Shown: positions 1-7,883, counted from the first letter of the stretch. The stretch: 50,114 bases of DNA from Deltaproteobacteria bacterium (GCA_016182655.1 JACPGB010000009.1:1-50114), one strand, 5' to 3'. Notes: generated by a model not told the origin, from the sequence alone. Translations and numbers: made by a program.

Positions 1-96
1 GTAAATAACAGATAGCTCGGTTATGCTGTAACCTGCGAGCCTGTCGGCTATCAATTTTAAACGCTCTTCCATGGGTTCCGTCTTTCTCCAGGGCAT
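1..96 (-). CDS. IS481-family transposase, N-terminal fragment (runs off left edge)
   Basis: Reading leftwards from an ATG at 96, the first 32 codons are visible and the frame is open to the window edge. The protein begins MPWRKTEPMEERLKLIADRL, a start I recognise as typical of IS481-type DDE transposases, where a helix-turn-helix region precedes the integrase core. A good ribosome site (AGGAGG, 110-105) lies 8 nt before the ATG. The catalytic DDE domain lies outside the window, so whether the element is intact cannot be judged. The IS-end-like repeats at 127-163 fit an element whose 5' end is here. Confidence 0.75.
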   Translation of the reverse strand, partial: MPWRKTEPMEERLKLIADRLAGYSITELSVIY

Positions 97-126
97 GGCA
101 TTTTCCTCCTGCCCTGTAGTTTAACG

Positions 127-163
127 TGTTACCCATGTCCATAGGTTGTTTTGTTACCCATGT
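127..163. mobile_element. Probable terminal region of the IS481-like element
   Basis: Two direct copies of TGTTACCCATGT (127-138 and 152-163) and a related TGTTGTACCC at 170-178 sit just upstream of the transposase start. Short GTTACC-type repeats at the ends are familiar from IS481 relatives and could be transposase-binding sites. The exact tip and any target duplication cannot be fixed from one end. Confidence 0.45.
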
Positions 164-184
164 TAGCATGTTGTACCCGTTAAT

Positions 185-352
185 CCCCTCCCCCTTGATG
201 GGGGAGGGTTAGGGTGGGGGTGACAATGATTTCACCCTCCCCTCACTCCCCTCCCATCGAGGGAGGGGAAGTATAAGAAGGATACCCCGTAGCTTGCTGC
301 GGGGTTCTTCATTTTCAGAGACTGGATTCCCTTGAATGCGCGCGGGAATGAC
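185..352. repeat. Cluster of dispersed hairpin repeats
   Basis: Four hairpins lie side by side: CCCTCCCCC/GGGGGAGGG (186-194/200-208), CCCCTCCC/GGGAGGGG (248-255/261-268), ACCCCG/CGGGGT (284-289/300-305) and ATTCCC/GGGAAT (326-331/344-349). The first two and the last belong to families that recur elsewhere in this window. No coding potential is seen. Confidence 0.7.
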
Positions 353-377
353 GATATCTTCGGGTAGAAAAACAAAA

Positions 378-410
378 AAGGGGTGCCCCTCCGAAGGAGG
401 GGCACCCCTT
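378..410 (-). terminator. Rho-independent terminator of the cytochrome c'-like gene
   Basis: A perfect 15-bp stem (378-392 with 396-410) closes a 3-nt loop. On the minus strand it is followed by a run of U interrupted once (complement of 371-379). It lies 25 bp past the stop of the minus-strand gene ending at 435. Confidence 0.92.
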
Positions 411-434
411 GCTTTTAAAAAACTATAATGCGAT

Positions 435-911
435 TTAGTGCCTGAACTTCGCGTGGCAGGAGTTGCAGTTCTTTATGAGCGAGGCGAGGTGCTCAAGGGC
501 CTTGTCGCGATTGCCCGCCTTTGCCGCCTCGGAGAGCTCGTCGGCCTTTGTGTGCATGGCCTTGCCCAGGTCCAGAAACTCCTTCCCGGCGGACTCGCCG
601 AAAACGGAGCACATTTTTTCCTGTGATTCGTTCCAGCCAAGGTTGTCCTTCGCGATGTTAGCGGCCTTTCCAGTCTCATTTGACGCCAGGGCTGCGGTAA
701 TCTCGCTTACGGCGTCCAGGTGGCTCCGCATTACCCCTTTATGCATGACCTTCATCGGCTCGGGTATCTTTAACTCGGTCCTGGTATCCTGCTTAGGCCC
801 GCCCTGCTTCATCATCATCTCGTGCATCTTCGAGTGGTCGTCCTCGGCGAATGACGCGCCTACCGAGGCGAGCATGCCGACAGCAAGAGCCGCAATCAAT
901 ATCCTCTTCAC
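435..911 (-). CDS. Periplasmic cytochrome c'/c556-like monoheme protein
   Basis: This 158-residue protein has an N-terminal signal peptide (about residues 1-22, cleavage near SFA-ED), a Met/His-rich stretch (HSKMHEMMMK), then a mostly helical body. A single haem-binding CNSCH sits at the extreme C-terminus (C149-H153). A C-terminal CXXCH on a four-helix bundle is the hallmark of the cytochrome c'/c556 family, which acts in the periplasm in electron transfer or gas-ligand binding. I cannot assign a partner. The start is GTG at 911, chosen because a near-perfect AGAAGGAGGT lies just before it. It has its own strong terminator, and the next gene upstream (1036-1581) also encodes a periplasmic haem protein, so the two may be co-expressed. 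Confidence 0.75.
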   Translation of the reverse strand: MKRILIAALAVGMLASVGASFAEDDHSKMHEMMMKQGGPKQDTRTELKIPEPMKVMHKGVMRSHLDAVSEITAALASNETGKAANIAKDNLGWNESQEKMCSVFGESAGKEFLDLGKAMHTKADELSEAAKAGNRDKALEHLASLIKNCNSCHAKFRH

Positions 912-1002
912 AAAAGACCTCCTTCTGTTTTTTACTTATAATTCCAAAAACCGAGTCTCGGTTGTATGACATTTGCCTGAAATAAAGAAATCTCGCTTTT
1001 AA

Positions 1003-1023
1003 CCCCTCCCGTCAAGGGAGGGG
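1003..1023. repeat. CCCCTCCC/GGGAGGGG dispersed hairpin
   Basis: An 8-bp perfect stem (1003-1010 with 1016-1023) encloses a 5-nt gtcaa loop in the 124-bp gap between two minus-strand haem-protein genes. There is no U-run on either side, so it is not a standard terminator. It is the same element as those at 7501-7521 and 33824-33844. Confidence 0.75.
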
Positions 1024-1035
1024 AGGTTATTGGGT

Positions 1036-1581
1036 TCATTCCGTCGGCGTTACGACCGAGATTATCCCACGGAGGTCCCCGGTCTTGAAGCCGTACGCCC
1101 TGTCATCCGGGTACTTGGCCTTTATGAACGCGGGCCTTGCGTCCTTCTCTCCGTGGCAGGCAAGACACGCCGACTCGACATAAATCGGGCGCGTATACCT
1201 GCTGAACTTTTTGCCGTCCTTCTCGAATGTGCCCGAGACCTCCTTAAGGTCCGGCTCTTTCGCGAACCTCTCTATCACGGCCGCCTCCTCGGGTGTCGCG
1301 GCGTTTACGGGGTTCCGGTACTTCGTAGCCGCGTGCCTTATCTTTACGTCCCCTTTCTCGTTTATCTCCTTTACCTTTTTGCCCACCGCGCCGCAGACCT
1401 TCTTGAAGGTATCCTCGTTGACCTCGGCCCCGGGCAGGACGAACGTCTTTGCGAGCGAGCTCCTCATCGAGATTATCTCCTCTGCGTAGGCGGTGGCGTC
1501 CGCCTTTTCGGCGGCTATGGCCGCGCCACCGAAAGACAGGACCAGAACGGATGCGATTGCGACTGACAATCTCTTCTGCAT
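1036..1581 (-). CDS. DUF3365 / Tll0287-like periplasmic haem protein
   Basis: This 181-residue protein starts with a signal peptide (about residues 1-23, AIA-AEK). Its body matches the Tll0287-like/DUF3365 pattern: an N-terminal helical region, the segment RHAATKYRNPVNAATPEE, then PIYVESACLACHG with one CXXCH at 139-143, and a C-terminal GDLRGIISVVTP. The domain is PAS-like, binds one c-type haem in the periplasm and occurs alone or as a sensor domain. Here it stands alone, so it may be a soluble redox or sensing protein. GGAGG lies 4 nt before the ATG. Family assignment is confident from the motifs; the function is not established. Confidence 0.8.
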   Translation of the reverse strand: MQKRLSVAIASVLVLSFGGAAIAAEKADATAYAEEIISMRSSLAKTFVLPGAEVNEDTFKKVCGAVGKKVKEINEKGDVKIRHAATKYRNPVNAATPEEAAVIERFAKEPDLKEVSGTFEKDGKKFSRYTRPIYVESACLACHGEKDARPAFIKAKYPDDRAYGFKTGDLRGIISVVTPTE

Positions 1582-1645
1582 GAGGCCTCCTTTGGTTGTT
1601 AATCTTGCATAGTTACGAAACTATGAAACTATATATATCATAAAA

Positions 1646-1678
1646 AGGCCGCCCCGGCAACCCTTCCAGGGACGGCCT
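1646..1678 (-). terminator. Rho-independent terminator of glyS
   Basis: AGGCCGCCCC (1646-1655) pairs with GGGACGGCCT (1669-1678). The one mismatch becomes a G-U pair on the minus strand, and UUUUU follows there (complement of 1642-1646). This supports use by glyS, whose stop is at 1716. Confidence 0.85.
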
Positions 1679-1715
1679 GAAATCGCCTTGTGATACGAGG
1701 GAGGGGATAACCCCC

Positions 1716-3887
1716 CTAAACGGCAAGCCTGGAGAGGTCCGCTATCCTCCAGTACAGGTCTCGTAGCTTGCTTAAAAGCGAGAGCCTGTTCTTCCTCACC
1801 CGCTCGTCCTCGGCCATGACCATGACCTTGTCGAAGAAGGCGTCGATGTCCCCTTTTATCGAGGCGAGCGTGGAGAAGACCGCCTCGTAATCGCCCTTCT
1901 TCCAGTATTCCTCTATCCTCGGCGCTATCTCGTTTTCGGTCTTGTAGAGCCCCGCCTCCTCGGGGAATGAGAAGAGGGACTCATCGACCTTATCCGTAAT
2001 CGACACGCCTTTCAAGATGTTCAAGACCCTCTTGGACGCGACTACAAGCGAGGCGCAGGCCGGGTTCTTCTTGAAGCCTTCAAGCGAGCGCACCCGTTTG
2101 ACCGCGTCGACCATGTCGAACCAAGGGGCGGAGAGGACCGCGTCGATGGAATCAAACGGGAGGTCCTGCGAGAGGAGCTGGTTCTTGAGCCTCTCCTTGA
2201 AGAACTCGAGTACCGCCTCCCGCGTCTCCTCGCGGCCTTTAAGGAGCTTCTTGCCGAGGTTATCGAGCGAGGCATCTACAAGAGAGTCGAGCTGAACCCT
2301 GAAGCTCTTATCGAGTATTATTGCTATTATCCCGAGCGCCTGTCTTCTAAGCGCGTATGGGTCCTGCGCGCCCGTGGGTATGAGACCTACGCCGAAACAT
2401 CCTGTAATGGTATCGAGCTTGTCCGCAATCGATACTATCGCGCCAGGGACGGACGCCGGGAGCGCCCCGCCGGAGGCCGAGGGCAGGTAGTGTTCGTATA
2501 TGGCGGTTGCGACCTCGTCTACCTCTCCACCCCTCTTCGCGTAGATCGAGCCCATGACGCCCTGGAGCTTCGGGAACTCCCCTACCATGCCGGATGTCAG
2601 GTCGGCCTTGGCGAGCAGGGCGGCCCTTCCGAGCACGCACTTGGCGTATAGGCCCGGGTCGGCGTTCTGCCTGTCGAGAGATGCGGGGTTCAAAGCGTCA
2701 GTTGCGAAGTCGGCCGGTTTCTCTCCGGGTTCAACGGCCCTTGAGAAACCGAGCCGCGCGCCGATAACGAGGGCAAGGGAAGTGAACCTCTCGACCTTTT
2801 CATACGAGGTCCCGAGCTTCGCCTGGAATACGACGCCCTTAAGCGCCGCTACCCTCTCCACGAGCCTCTTCTTTATGTCCTGCTCGTAATAGAACTTGGC
2901 GTCGTTCAGGCGCGCGCGGAGCACTCGCTCGTTACCCTTCCGCACCACATCCATGTCAACGGCCTTGGTGTTCGCGACCGTGAGGAAGTACGGCAGAAGC
3001 GCTCCGTTCCTGTTTACGATGGAGAAATACCTCTGGTGCTCACGCATCGCGTTTACGATGACGTCGCGGGGCAGAGTCAGGAACTCCTCGCTGAAAGACC
3101 CCCTGAGTACCACCGGGTACTCGACGAGATAGGTCACCTCTTCTACAAGACCCTCGTCCGGAAGTATCGCGCCGTCGGCCTTGCCCGCCTCGTGATGTAG
3201 CCCTTTTTCGATGATGGACCGCCTCTCGGCAGGGTCTACTATTACATAGGCGTCCCTGAGTCTTTTAATGTAGGAGTCGACGGAGTCGACCTCGATCGGT
3301 ATCGTCCTGTTCGAAAGGAACCTGTGGCCGTAGGTGGAGCTGCCAGCCTTTATGTGGCCGAATGAAAAGTCGACTGTGCGCCCGCCGAATACGGCGAGTA
3401 TCCAGTGTATGGGTCTGGCGAACGAGATATCGTAAGCCCCCCATCTCATGGCCTTTGCGAAGAAGTCCCTGCTGACGACGTCGAGGAGCATGCCGGGGAG
3501 TATCTTTTCCGTGTCCTCGCCATTTATCTCCTTTGTCGCGTAGAGGTACTCGCCCTTGTCGGTCTTGACCCTTTTAAGGTCCTCAATAGCGACACCCTGT
3601 GCCTTTGCGAACCCGATGAGCGCGCCCGAGGGGTTCCCCTTTTCGTCGAATGCGGCTTTGACCTGCGGCCCCCGCACCTCTACCTTTGCGTCGGGCTGTC
3701 TTTCGGCCACACCCGTGGCCATGAGGGCGAGCCTCCGGGGGGTCCCGACCGGGACCACCGCCTCGTAGGAGATCTTCCTTGAGTCGAGGGCTTTTTTAAG
3801 GAAGCCTTCAAGCGAGCCCAATGCCTTTGGGACGAAACCCGCCGGGATCTCCTCGGTGCCTATCTCGAATATGAGGTCCTTGGACAT
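1716..3887 (-). CDS. glyS: Glycyl-tRNA synthetase beta subunit
   Basis: GlyS is the tRNA-binding subunit of the bacterial alpha2beta2 glycyl-tRNA synthetase that charges tRNA-Gly. The 723-residue protein begins MSKDLIFEIGTEEIPAGFVP and contains TPRRLAL, MRWG and MREHQRYF, all typical of the family, plus an anticodon-binding region at the C-terminus. The length is slightly above the usual 680-700. Normally glyQ (alpha) lies directly upstream, but here the upstream neighbour is a divergent regulator, so glyQ must be elsewhere. No Shine-Dalgarno sequence precedes the ATG and a promoter sits only 10 bp upstream, which suggests a nearly leaderless mRNA. A terminator follows at 1646-1678. Confidence 0.95.
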   Translation of the reverse strand: MSKDLIFEIGTEEIPAGFVPKALGSLEGFLKKALDSRKISYEAVVPVGTPRRLALMATGVAERQPDAKVEVRGPQVKAAFDEKGNPSGALIGFAKAQGVAIEDLKRVKTDKGEYLYATKEINGEDTEKILPGMLLDVVSRDFFAKAMRWGAYDISFARPIHWILAVFGGRTVDFSFGHIKAGSSTYGHRFLSNRTIPIEVDSVDSYIKRLRDAYVIVDPAERRSIIEKGLHHEAGKADGAILPDEGLVEEVTYLVEYPVVLRGSFSEEFLTLPRDVIVNAMREHQRYFSIVNRNGALLPYFLTVANTKAVDMDVVRKGNERVLRARLNDAKFYYEQDIKKRLVERVAALKGVVFQAKLGTSYEKVERFTSLALVIGARLGFSRAVEPGEKPADFATDALNPASLDRQNADPGLYAKCVLGRAALLAKADLTSGMVGEFPKLQGVMGSIYAKRGGEVDEVATAIYEHYLPSASGGALPASVPGAIVSIADKLDTITGCFGVGLIPTGAQDPYALRRQALGIIAIILDKSFRVQLDSLVDASLDNLGKKLLKGREETREAVLEFFKERLKNQLLSQDLPFDSIDAVLSAPWFDMVDAVKRVRSLEGFKKNPACASLVVASKRVLNILKGVSITDKVDESLFSFPEEAGLYKTENEIAPRIEEYWKKGDYEAVFSTLASIKGDIDAFFDKVMVMAEDERVRKNRLSLLSKLRDLYWRIADLSRLAV

Positions 3888-3897
3888 AAGTTTTATA

Positions 3898-3925
3898 AAA
3901 ATACCAGAACTGCGATTAATTTCAA
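3898..3925 (-). promoter_or_regulatory. Putative sigma70 promoter of glyS
   Basis: Read on the minus strand: TTGAAA (3925-3920), 16-nt spacer, TATTTT (3903-3898). Only 10 nt separate the -10 box from the glyS ATG, so transcription would begin about 3-4 nt before the start codon. Confidence 0.5.
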
Positions 3926-4018
3926 CTTTATTCTCTCTTAATGTCTATGAAGCTCATTAGGGTCGGGTACGGAATAGGTGAAGACTGTACGCAAACCATG
4001 AGGGGGCCCTTTATGTAG

Positions 4019-4024
4019 TATAAT
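4019..4024 (+). promoter_or_regulatory. TATAAT -10 box for the sigma54 activator gene
   Basis: A perfect TATAAT lies 24 bp before the ATG at 4049, but I see no good -35 hexamer at the right distance. AGAGGTG at 4037-4043 is the ribosome site. A second start point or an activator may be needed. Confidence 0.4.
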
Positions 4025-4048
4025 TATAAAGGGAAAAGAGGTGCGCCC

Positions 4049-5371
4049 ATGAGAAAAATACTCGTCATAGGCCCGGAAACCTGGGCCTCTGAAGCCCTTG
4101 AGGCGATAGAGGGCCTCCATGTCGAGGTCCTCCGCGCGCGAGAGGAAGAAGAGGCTCTTCCGCTCGTGAATAGCGCGGATATCGTCGTGCTTGACGCCTC
4201 CTCGGGAGGTTTCTCCGCGCTCGATGAGATAAGGGCGCGCTCGCCGCGCTCCTATGTCATCGCGGCCCCCTGTAACGAAGGCATGGACGCCATAGTCTCA
4301 GCGACCAAAAAAGGGGTCTTCGACTGCATCTCGAAACCGAGTATCGAGGACCTCGCTTCCTCGATACGGGAGGCCCTTCAAGACCTCGACCTCCACTCGA
4401 GGCTTAAATCCATGGAGCGCGCAGACTACAGGGCGAACGACATAGTAGGGAAGAGCCGGGCGATGGAGGCGGTCTTCAGGACCATAGCCATAGCCTCCGA
4501 AAGCAAGGTCACGATACTCATACAGGGAGAGAGCGGCACCGGAAAGGAATTGATAGCCCGCGCCATTCACGCGAACGGCGCGGGCAGGGATAAGCCCTTT
4601 GTCGCCATAAACTGCTCGGCGCTCGTCGAGACGCTCCTTGAAAGCGAGCTCTTCGGCCATGAAAAGGGCGCTTTTACCGGCGCTCTTTTTAAAAAGGAAG
4701 GCAAGTTCGAGGCGGCAAGCGGAGGGACCGTCTTTTTGGACGAGATAGGCGAGATGAGTCAGGCCCTCCAGGTAAAACTCCTCAGGGTACTGCAGGAGAG
4801 GTCGTTTGAGCGCGTAGGCGGGTCCGACACCATAAAGACCGACGTCCGCGTGATCGCGGCGACCAACCGGGACTTAAGCGAGCTCACCTCCCGGGGCCTG
4901 TTCAGGGAAGACCTCTACTACAGGCTCAAGGTCATAACCATCGAGGCCCCGCCCCTCCGGGAAAGAAAAGAGGACATCCCCTTGCTCGTCGCCCACACGC
5001 TTGAGAAGGCGAACAGGGAGCTTAAGAAGGACGTGAGGAAAGTCCCGGAGAGCCTCCTTGAACTCATGACGGAGTACCCCTGGCCCGGGAATGTACGGGA
5101 GCTCGAAAATGTCATTACAAGAGGGGTGCTCCTTGCCAGGGGGGACGTCCTCCTCGACGTGCGCCTCGACGGGAGGCCCGCGCCACAGGCAGAGGGGGCT
5201 TGGCGCCCCGCCCGCATGTCCGATATAGAGCGGGCCCACATAGAAAGGACGCTCCTCCATGAGCGCTGGAACAAGTCGAGGGCCGCGCTCCTCCTCGGCA
5301 TGACCATACCGAGACTTAATAGGAAGATAAGGAAATACTCCATAGCTAACCCCGGAAAAGAGCCTGTCTGA
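4049..5371 (+). CDS. Sigma54-dependent transcriptional activator (NtrC family) with degenerate receiver
   Basis: This 440-residue bacterial enhancer-binding protein has three parts. Residues 1-115 form a receiver domain, about 130-360 a AAA+ sigma54-activation domain, and the last 45 a Fis-type helix-turn-helix ([20 protein letters not shown]). Walker A is GESGTGKE (160-167), the sigma54-contacting loop GAFTGA is at 207-212, and Walker B VFLDEIG is at 228-234. In the receiver the phospho-acceptor D49 and K96 are present, but the Mg-binding acidic pair is replaced (LVIGPE instead of the usual VDDE). Phosphorylation may therefore be weak or replaced by another signal. No histidine kinase gene is adjacent. 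Target genes are unknown; it is divergent from glyS. Confidence 0.9.
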   Translation: MRKILVIGPETWASEALEAIEGLHVEVLRAREEEEALPLVNSADIVVLDASSGGFSALDEIRARSPRSYVIAAPCNEGMDAIVSATKKGVFDCISKPSIEDLASSIREALQDLDLHSRLKSMERADYRANDIVGKSRAMEAVFRTIAIASESKVTILIQGESGTGKELIARAIHANGAGRDKPFVAINCSALVETLLESELFGHEKGAFTGALFKKEGKFEAASGGTVFLDEIGEMSQALQVKLLRVLQERSFERVGGSDTIKTDVRVIAATNRDLSELTSRGLFREDLYYRLKVITIEAPPLRERKEDIPLLVAHTLEKANRELKKDVRKVPESLLELMTEYPWPGNVRELENVITRGVLLARGDVLLDVRLDGRPAPQAEGAWRPARMSDIERAHIERTLLHERWNKSRAALLLGMTIPRLNRKIRKYSIANPGKEPV

Positions 5372-5413
5372 CGAATTTTCTTTAATATAATCGCTCTTCC
5401 CATTTAAAACGGC

Positions 5414-5443
5414 TTGACAAATAAGGGACTATTTTCATAAAAT
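5414..5443 (+). promoter_or_regulatory. Sigma70 promoter of the tRNA gene
   Basis: A perfect TTGACA (5414-5419), an 18-nt spacer and TAAAAT (5438-5443) lie about 80 bp before the mature tRNA. This is the expected strong vegetative promoter for a tRNA and probably also serves the genes behind it. Confidence 0.75.
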
Positions 5444-5524
5444 GAAGCGATTCACGGAAGACACGCACTTTTGAATAAAAAACGCGTAACGGGCCGGGGC
5501 AGGAAACCGGCTTTGTCTGCCAAA

Positions 5525-5600
5525 GGGCCCATAGCTCAGTTGGAAGAGCCACCGGCTCATAACCGGTCGGTCCCTGGTTCGAGTCCAGGTGGGCCCACCA
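5525..5600 (+). tRNA. tRNA with CAU anticodon (elongator Met, possibly Ile2)
   Basis: The cloverleaf is complete: acceptor GGGCCCA/TGGGCCC, D-stem GCTC/GAGC, anticodon stem ACCGG/CCGGT with loop CTCATAA (anticodon CAT at 5558-5560), T-arm CCTGG/CCAGG with TTCGAGT, discriminator A and encoded CCA. It lacks the initiator hallmarks: position 1 is paired and there are no three GC pairs flanking the loop. The C4-G69 and C5-G68 pairs are also features of tRNA-Ile2, whose CAU is modified to lysidine, so Met versus Ile2 cannot be settled by anticodon alone. Confidence 0.93.
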
Positions 5601-5666
5601 TTTTTTTCTTAAAGAACCTGCTTGATGGCGCGCGGAGACTCCGCGACGCCGGGACTTGGAGGCCAT

Positions 5667-6395
5667 TTGCGCAACAGCATCAAATACCTTGAGAGGATAC
5701 AGAGGATCGACCTTGAGACTAAGGGTATAGAGGAAGAGGAAAAGTCTTACATACAGAAACTTGAAAAACTCGCCGCTGAAATAGAGGCGGCAAAAAATTC
5801 GGCTGAGGCGCTCGGCCAGGAGGCCGAAGCCATAAAGGCGCTCATCAAGGGCTCGGACGAAAAGATAAGGGAAAGCGCCGAGCGGGCGGGCAAAGACGAA
5901 AAAAAGATGAGCGACGTCAAGAACGACAGGGAACTGAGCGCGCTCACCAAGGAAATAAACGCCGCAAACAAGACCAAAAAACAGAACGAGCAGGAAAAGG
6001 CGGCGCACGCCCAGAAGCTCGATGACAAGAACGCGGTCCTGAAAGCCGCCGAGGATACCGTCGCCGGGAAGACCGCCGAGGTCGAGTCGCTTACCTCCGA
6101 GCTCGAGGCCAAAAAGGCCGAATGGAAAGAGGCGCTCGGAAAGAAAGAGGAAGAAAAGACGGCGCTTAAGGCGCATGTAAGGCCCGAGATATTCAGGAAG
6201 TACGAGACCATCAGATCGAGAAGAGGCGGCCTGGGCCTGGCTCTCATAAAGAACGAAACTTGTCAGGGCTGTTATATCCACATCCCCCCGCAGGTCTACA
6301 TCCAGCTAAAGAGAGGGACGGAAGAACTCATGACATGCCCTCACTGCCACCGCATACTCTACGTAGAGAGCCAGGGCGAGCTCGAGGCGATATAA
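5667..6395 (+). CDS. Coiled-coil C4 zinc-ribbon protein (DUF164 / CdsZ-like)
   Basis: About 175 residues of highly charged Lys/Glu/Ala-rich coiled coil are followed by a C-terminal zinc ribbon with paired cysteines CQGC (199-202) and CPHC (224-227). This is the layout of the DUF164/zf-RING_7 family, nucleic-acid-binding-like proteins of poorly defined function that often sit next to RNase H or rnpB genes, as here. I chose the TTG at 5667 because GGAGG precedes it by 4 nt and the protein then begins with the usual coiled-coil start; an upstream TTG/ATG at 5622/5625 lacks a ribosome site. The stop is 4 nt before the RNase H start, so the two genes are probably one operon. Family sure, role not. 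Confidence 0.8.
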   Translation: MRNSIKYLERIQRIDLETKGIEEEEKSYIQKLEKLAAEIEAAKNSAEALGQEAEAIKALIKGSDEKIRESAERAGKDEKKMSDVKNDRELSALTKEINAANKTKKQNEQEKAAHAQKLDDKNAVLKAAEDTVAGKTAEVESLTSELEAKKAEWKEALGKKEEEKTALKAHVRPEIFRKYETIRSRRGGLGLALIKNETCQGCYIHIPPQVYIQLKRGTEELMTCPHCHRILYVESQGELEAI

Positions 6396-6399
6396 GGCA

Positions 6400-7014
6400 A
6401 TGCCCGGCAAGCCCGTGGACCCCGCAACCGTCGACAAGTTCCTCGAGGAGCTCTCTCAAACCCTCGACATCCGAAAAACGATAATAAAGCTCGGCCTGAC
6501 CGAAGAAGACGCGCGCTCTTTCCTCAATGGCCTGAGGAAGAAAAAGAAGCCGGGCGCCGTACGGGACCTGTTCGCGGGACCTGAAACGCCCGTTGCCCGC
6601 CGCGCCCCGCAAAAGTGCATCGTCAACATCGACGGCGCCTCGCGCGGAAACCCCGGACAGGCCGGGGCCGGGGCGGTTATCCGCGATACTGACGGCCGCG
6701 TCCTCAAGGCCCTGAAAAAATACCTCGGCAGAGCGACCAACAACGTCGCCGAGTACAGCGCGCTTCTCGTAGCCCTCAAGGGGGCCGCTGACCTGGGATG
6801 CAGGGAGATAGAAATACTGGCGGACTCCGAGCTCCTCGTAAAGCAGATAAACGGTGTTTACAAAGTCAGGAGCGAGGACATCCGCCCCCTTTACGAAGAG
6901 GCGGTCGCGCTCCTCAAAGGGTTCAAGTCTTACAAGGTAAGACACGTATACAGGGAACAAAACTCGGCCGCGGACGCGCTCGCCAATGAGGCGATCGACT
7001 CGGCCGGGCGATAG
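6400..7014 (+). CDS. RNase HI-like ribonuclease with N-terminal extension
   Basis: The C-terminal 135 residues form a ribonuclease H fold with all four catalytic acids: D78 (NIDGASRGNPG), E118 (NNVAEYSALLVAL), D142 (LADSELLV) and D192 (NSAADALANEA). Such enzymes cut RNA in RNA-DNA hybrids. The sequence style is that of the short bacterial/archaeal RNase HI lacking the basic handle loop (RnhA/YpdQ type). Residues 1-70 are an extra N-terminal region, helical and basic (GLRKKKKPG), with no recognised domain; it is not the classic hybrid-binding domain. It sits between the zinc-ribbon gene and rnpB. Confidence 0.88.
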   Translation: MPGKPVDPATVDKFLEELSQTLDIRKTIIKLGLTEEDARSFLNGLRKKKKPGAVRDLFAGPETPVARRAPQKCIVNIDGASRGNPGQAGAGAVIRDTDGRVLKALKKYLGRATNNVAEYSALLVALKGAADLGCREIEILADSELLVKQINGVYKVRSEDIRPLYEEAVALLKGFKSYKVRHVYREQNSAADALANEAIDSAGR

Positions 7015-7028
7015 ACGCAGAAAAATAC

Positions 7029-7064
7029 CTGGAGGGAACTTTCTGTAGAAAGGTTCCATCCCAG
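7029..7064 (+). other. Imperfect long hairpin between RNase H gene and rnpB
   Basis: CTGG-GGAAC-TTTCT on the left pairs with AGAAAG-GTTCC-CCAG on the right with one bulge and a small internal loop. No U-run follows. It may be a processing site or weak terminator before rnpB. Confidence 0.4.
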
Positions 7065-7077
7065 ATATTTCATCAGC

Positions 7078-7472
7078 TTACCGGAGGGTGCAGGGCGGCC
7101 GCTGTCGCGGAAGCGATGGAGGAAAGTCCGGACACCACAGGGCAGGGAGGTCGTTAACGGCGACCGGGGGCGACCCCAGGGAAAGGGCCACAGAGAAGGA
7201 GACCGCCTCGGGGGAGTAATTCTCCGGGGTAAGGGTGAAAAGGCGGGGTAAGAGCCCGTCAGGATGCCGGGTGACCGGCGTCAATTGGCAACCCCCTCCC
7301 GGTGCAAGGCCAAATAGGTTCCGCATCAAGTGCGGCCCGTACTTATTCCCGCGAGGGAAGGGCGGAACGGGTTGGCTGCTCGAGCCGCGCGGCAACGCGC
7401 GGCCTAGATGAATGGCCGCCGGGTCCGGGAAACCGGGCCTTACAAGATCCGGCTTACGGCACCCTCCGGTAA
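7078..7472 (+). ncRNA. rnpB: RNase P RNA, bacterial type A
   Basis: This is the catalytic RNA that trims the 5' leader from precursor tRNAs. The universally conserved blocks are present: GAGGAAAGTCCGGAC near the 5' end followed by CACAGGGCAG, GGTAAGAGCCC in the middle, and TAGATGAATGGCCGCC plus AAGATCCGGCTTA near the 3' end. The first and last nucleotides form the P1 helix (TTACCGGAGGGTGC at 7078-7091 with GCACCCTCCGGTAA at 7459-7472), which sets the boundaries given. The overall length of about 395 nt fits type A. An A/T-rich tract with seven T residues follows at once. Confidence 0.95.
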
Positions 7473-7500
7473 ATAATTTATTTTTTTATTCCCAACATCT

Positions 7501-7521
7501 CCCCTCCCTTGACGGGAGGGG
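7501..7521. repeat. CCCCTCCC/GGGAGGGG dispersed hairpin
   Basis: An 8-bp perfect stem (7501-7508 with 7514-7521) around ttgac, followed by attaaggggagggtg. Flanks and loop closely match the copy at 33824. Confidence 0.75.
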
Positions 7522-7769
7522 ATTAAGGGGAGGGTGGAAAAGACCACCCGTTCGCCTCTCACGAGCGGATGGGGGATTTCAAGGAGAAAGAGAGCACCAG
7601 AAAAAGAGAGTTAAAGGGCCGTAATTCGAGTTGAAAAGCCGTGTTCCCGCAGGAAAATCCCTCTGTCGTTTCGTTCGTTAACGCTTTTTAATCCTTGACT
7701 CTCCGAGGCTTAACCTCCCTGTCTTATAAGGTTTCTTTATTTCATTCTCTCATTTCAGGTTTGGGTTTT

Positions 7770-7796
7770 CGGTGACGGGTGTCACCGGATTTTTTT
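7770..7796 (+). terminator. Terminator-like hairpin upstream of the cyclase
   Basis: CGGTGAC (7770-7776), loop gggt, GTCACCG (7781-7787), then GA and seven T (7790-7796). It could end rnpB transcription or attenuate the cyclase gene that starts 88 bp later. Confidence 0.7.
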
Positions 7797-7883
7797 GCGG
7801 GTAAGCTTAACATCGCGTAAAATTCGTATATACTTTCAGATTGTGTACGGGCGGAGGCCCGCAGTTTTAGAAGAGGGTCGGAC

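Larger units (their letters stand above)
7473..7883. other. 411-bp gene-free stretch between rnpB and the cyclase
   Basis: It holds one copy of the CCCCTCCC/GGGAGGGG dispersed hairpin (7501-7521) and a terminator-like hairpin (7770-7796). I see no convincing ORF or RNA family. TTGACT at 7695-7700 has no -10 box at a proper distance. Confidence 0.6.

Noticed and set aside
463-969. 168-codon plus-strand ORF opposite the cytochrome c'-like gene
   Set aside because: It is the antisense shadow of a gene with a signal peptide, CXXCH motif, consensus ribosome site and terminator.
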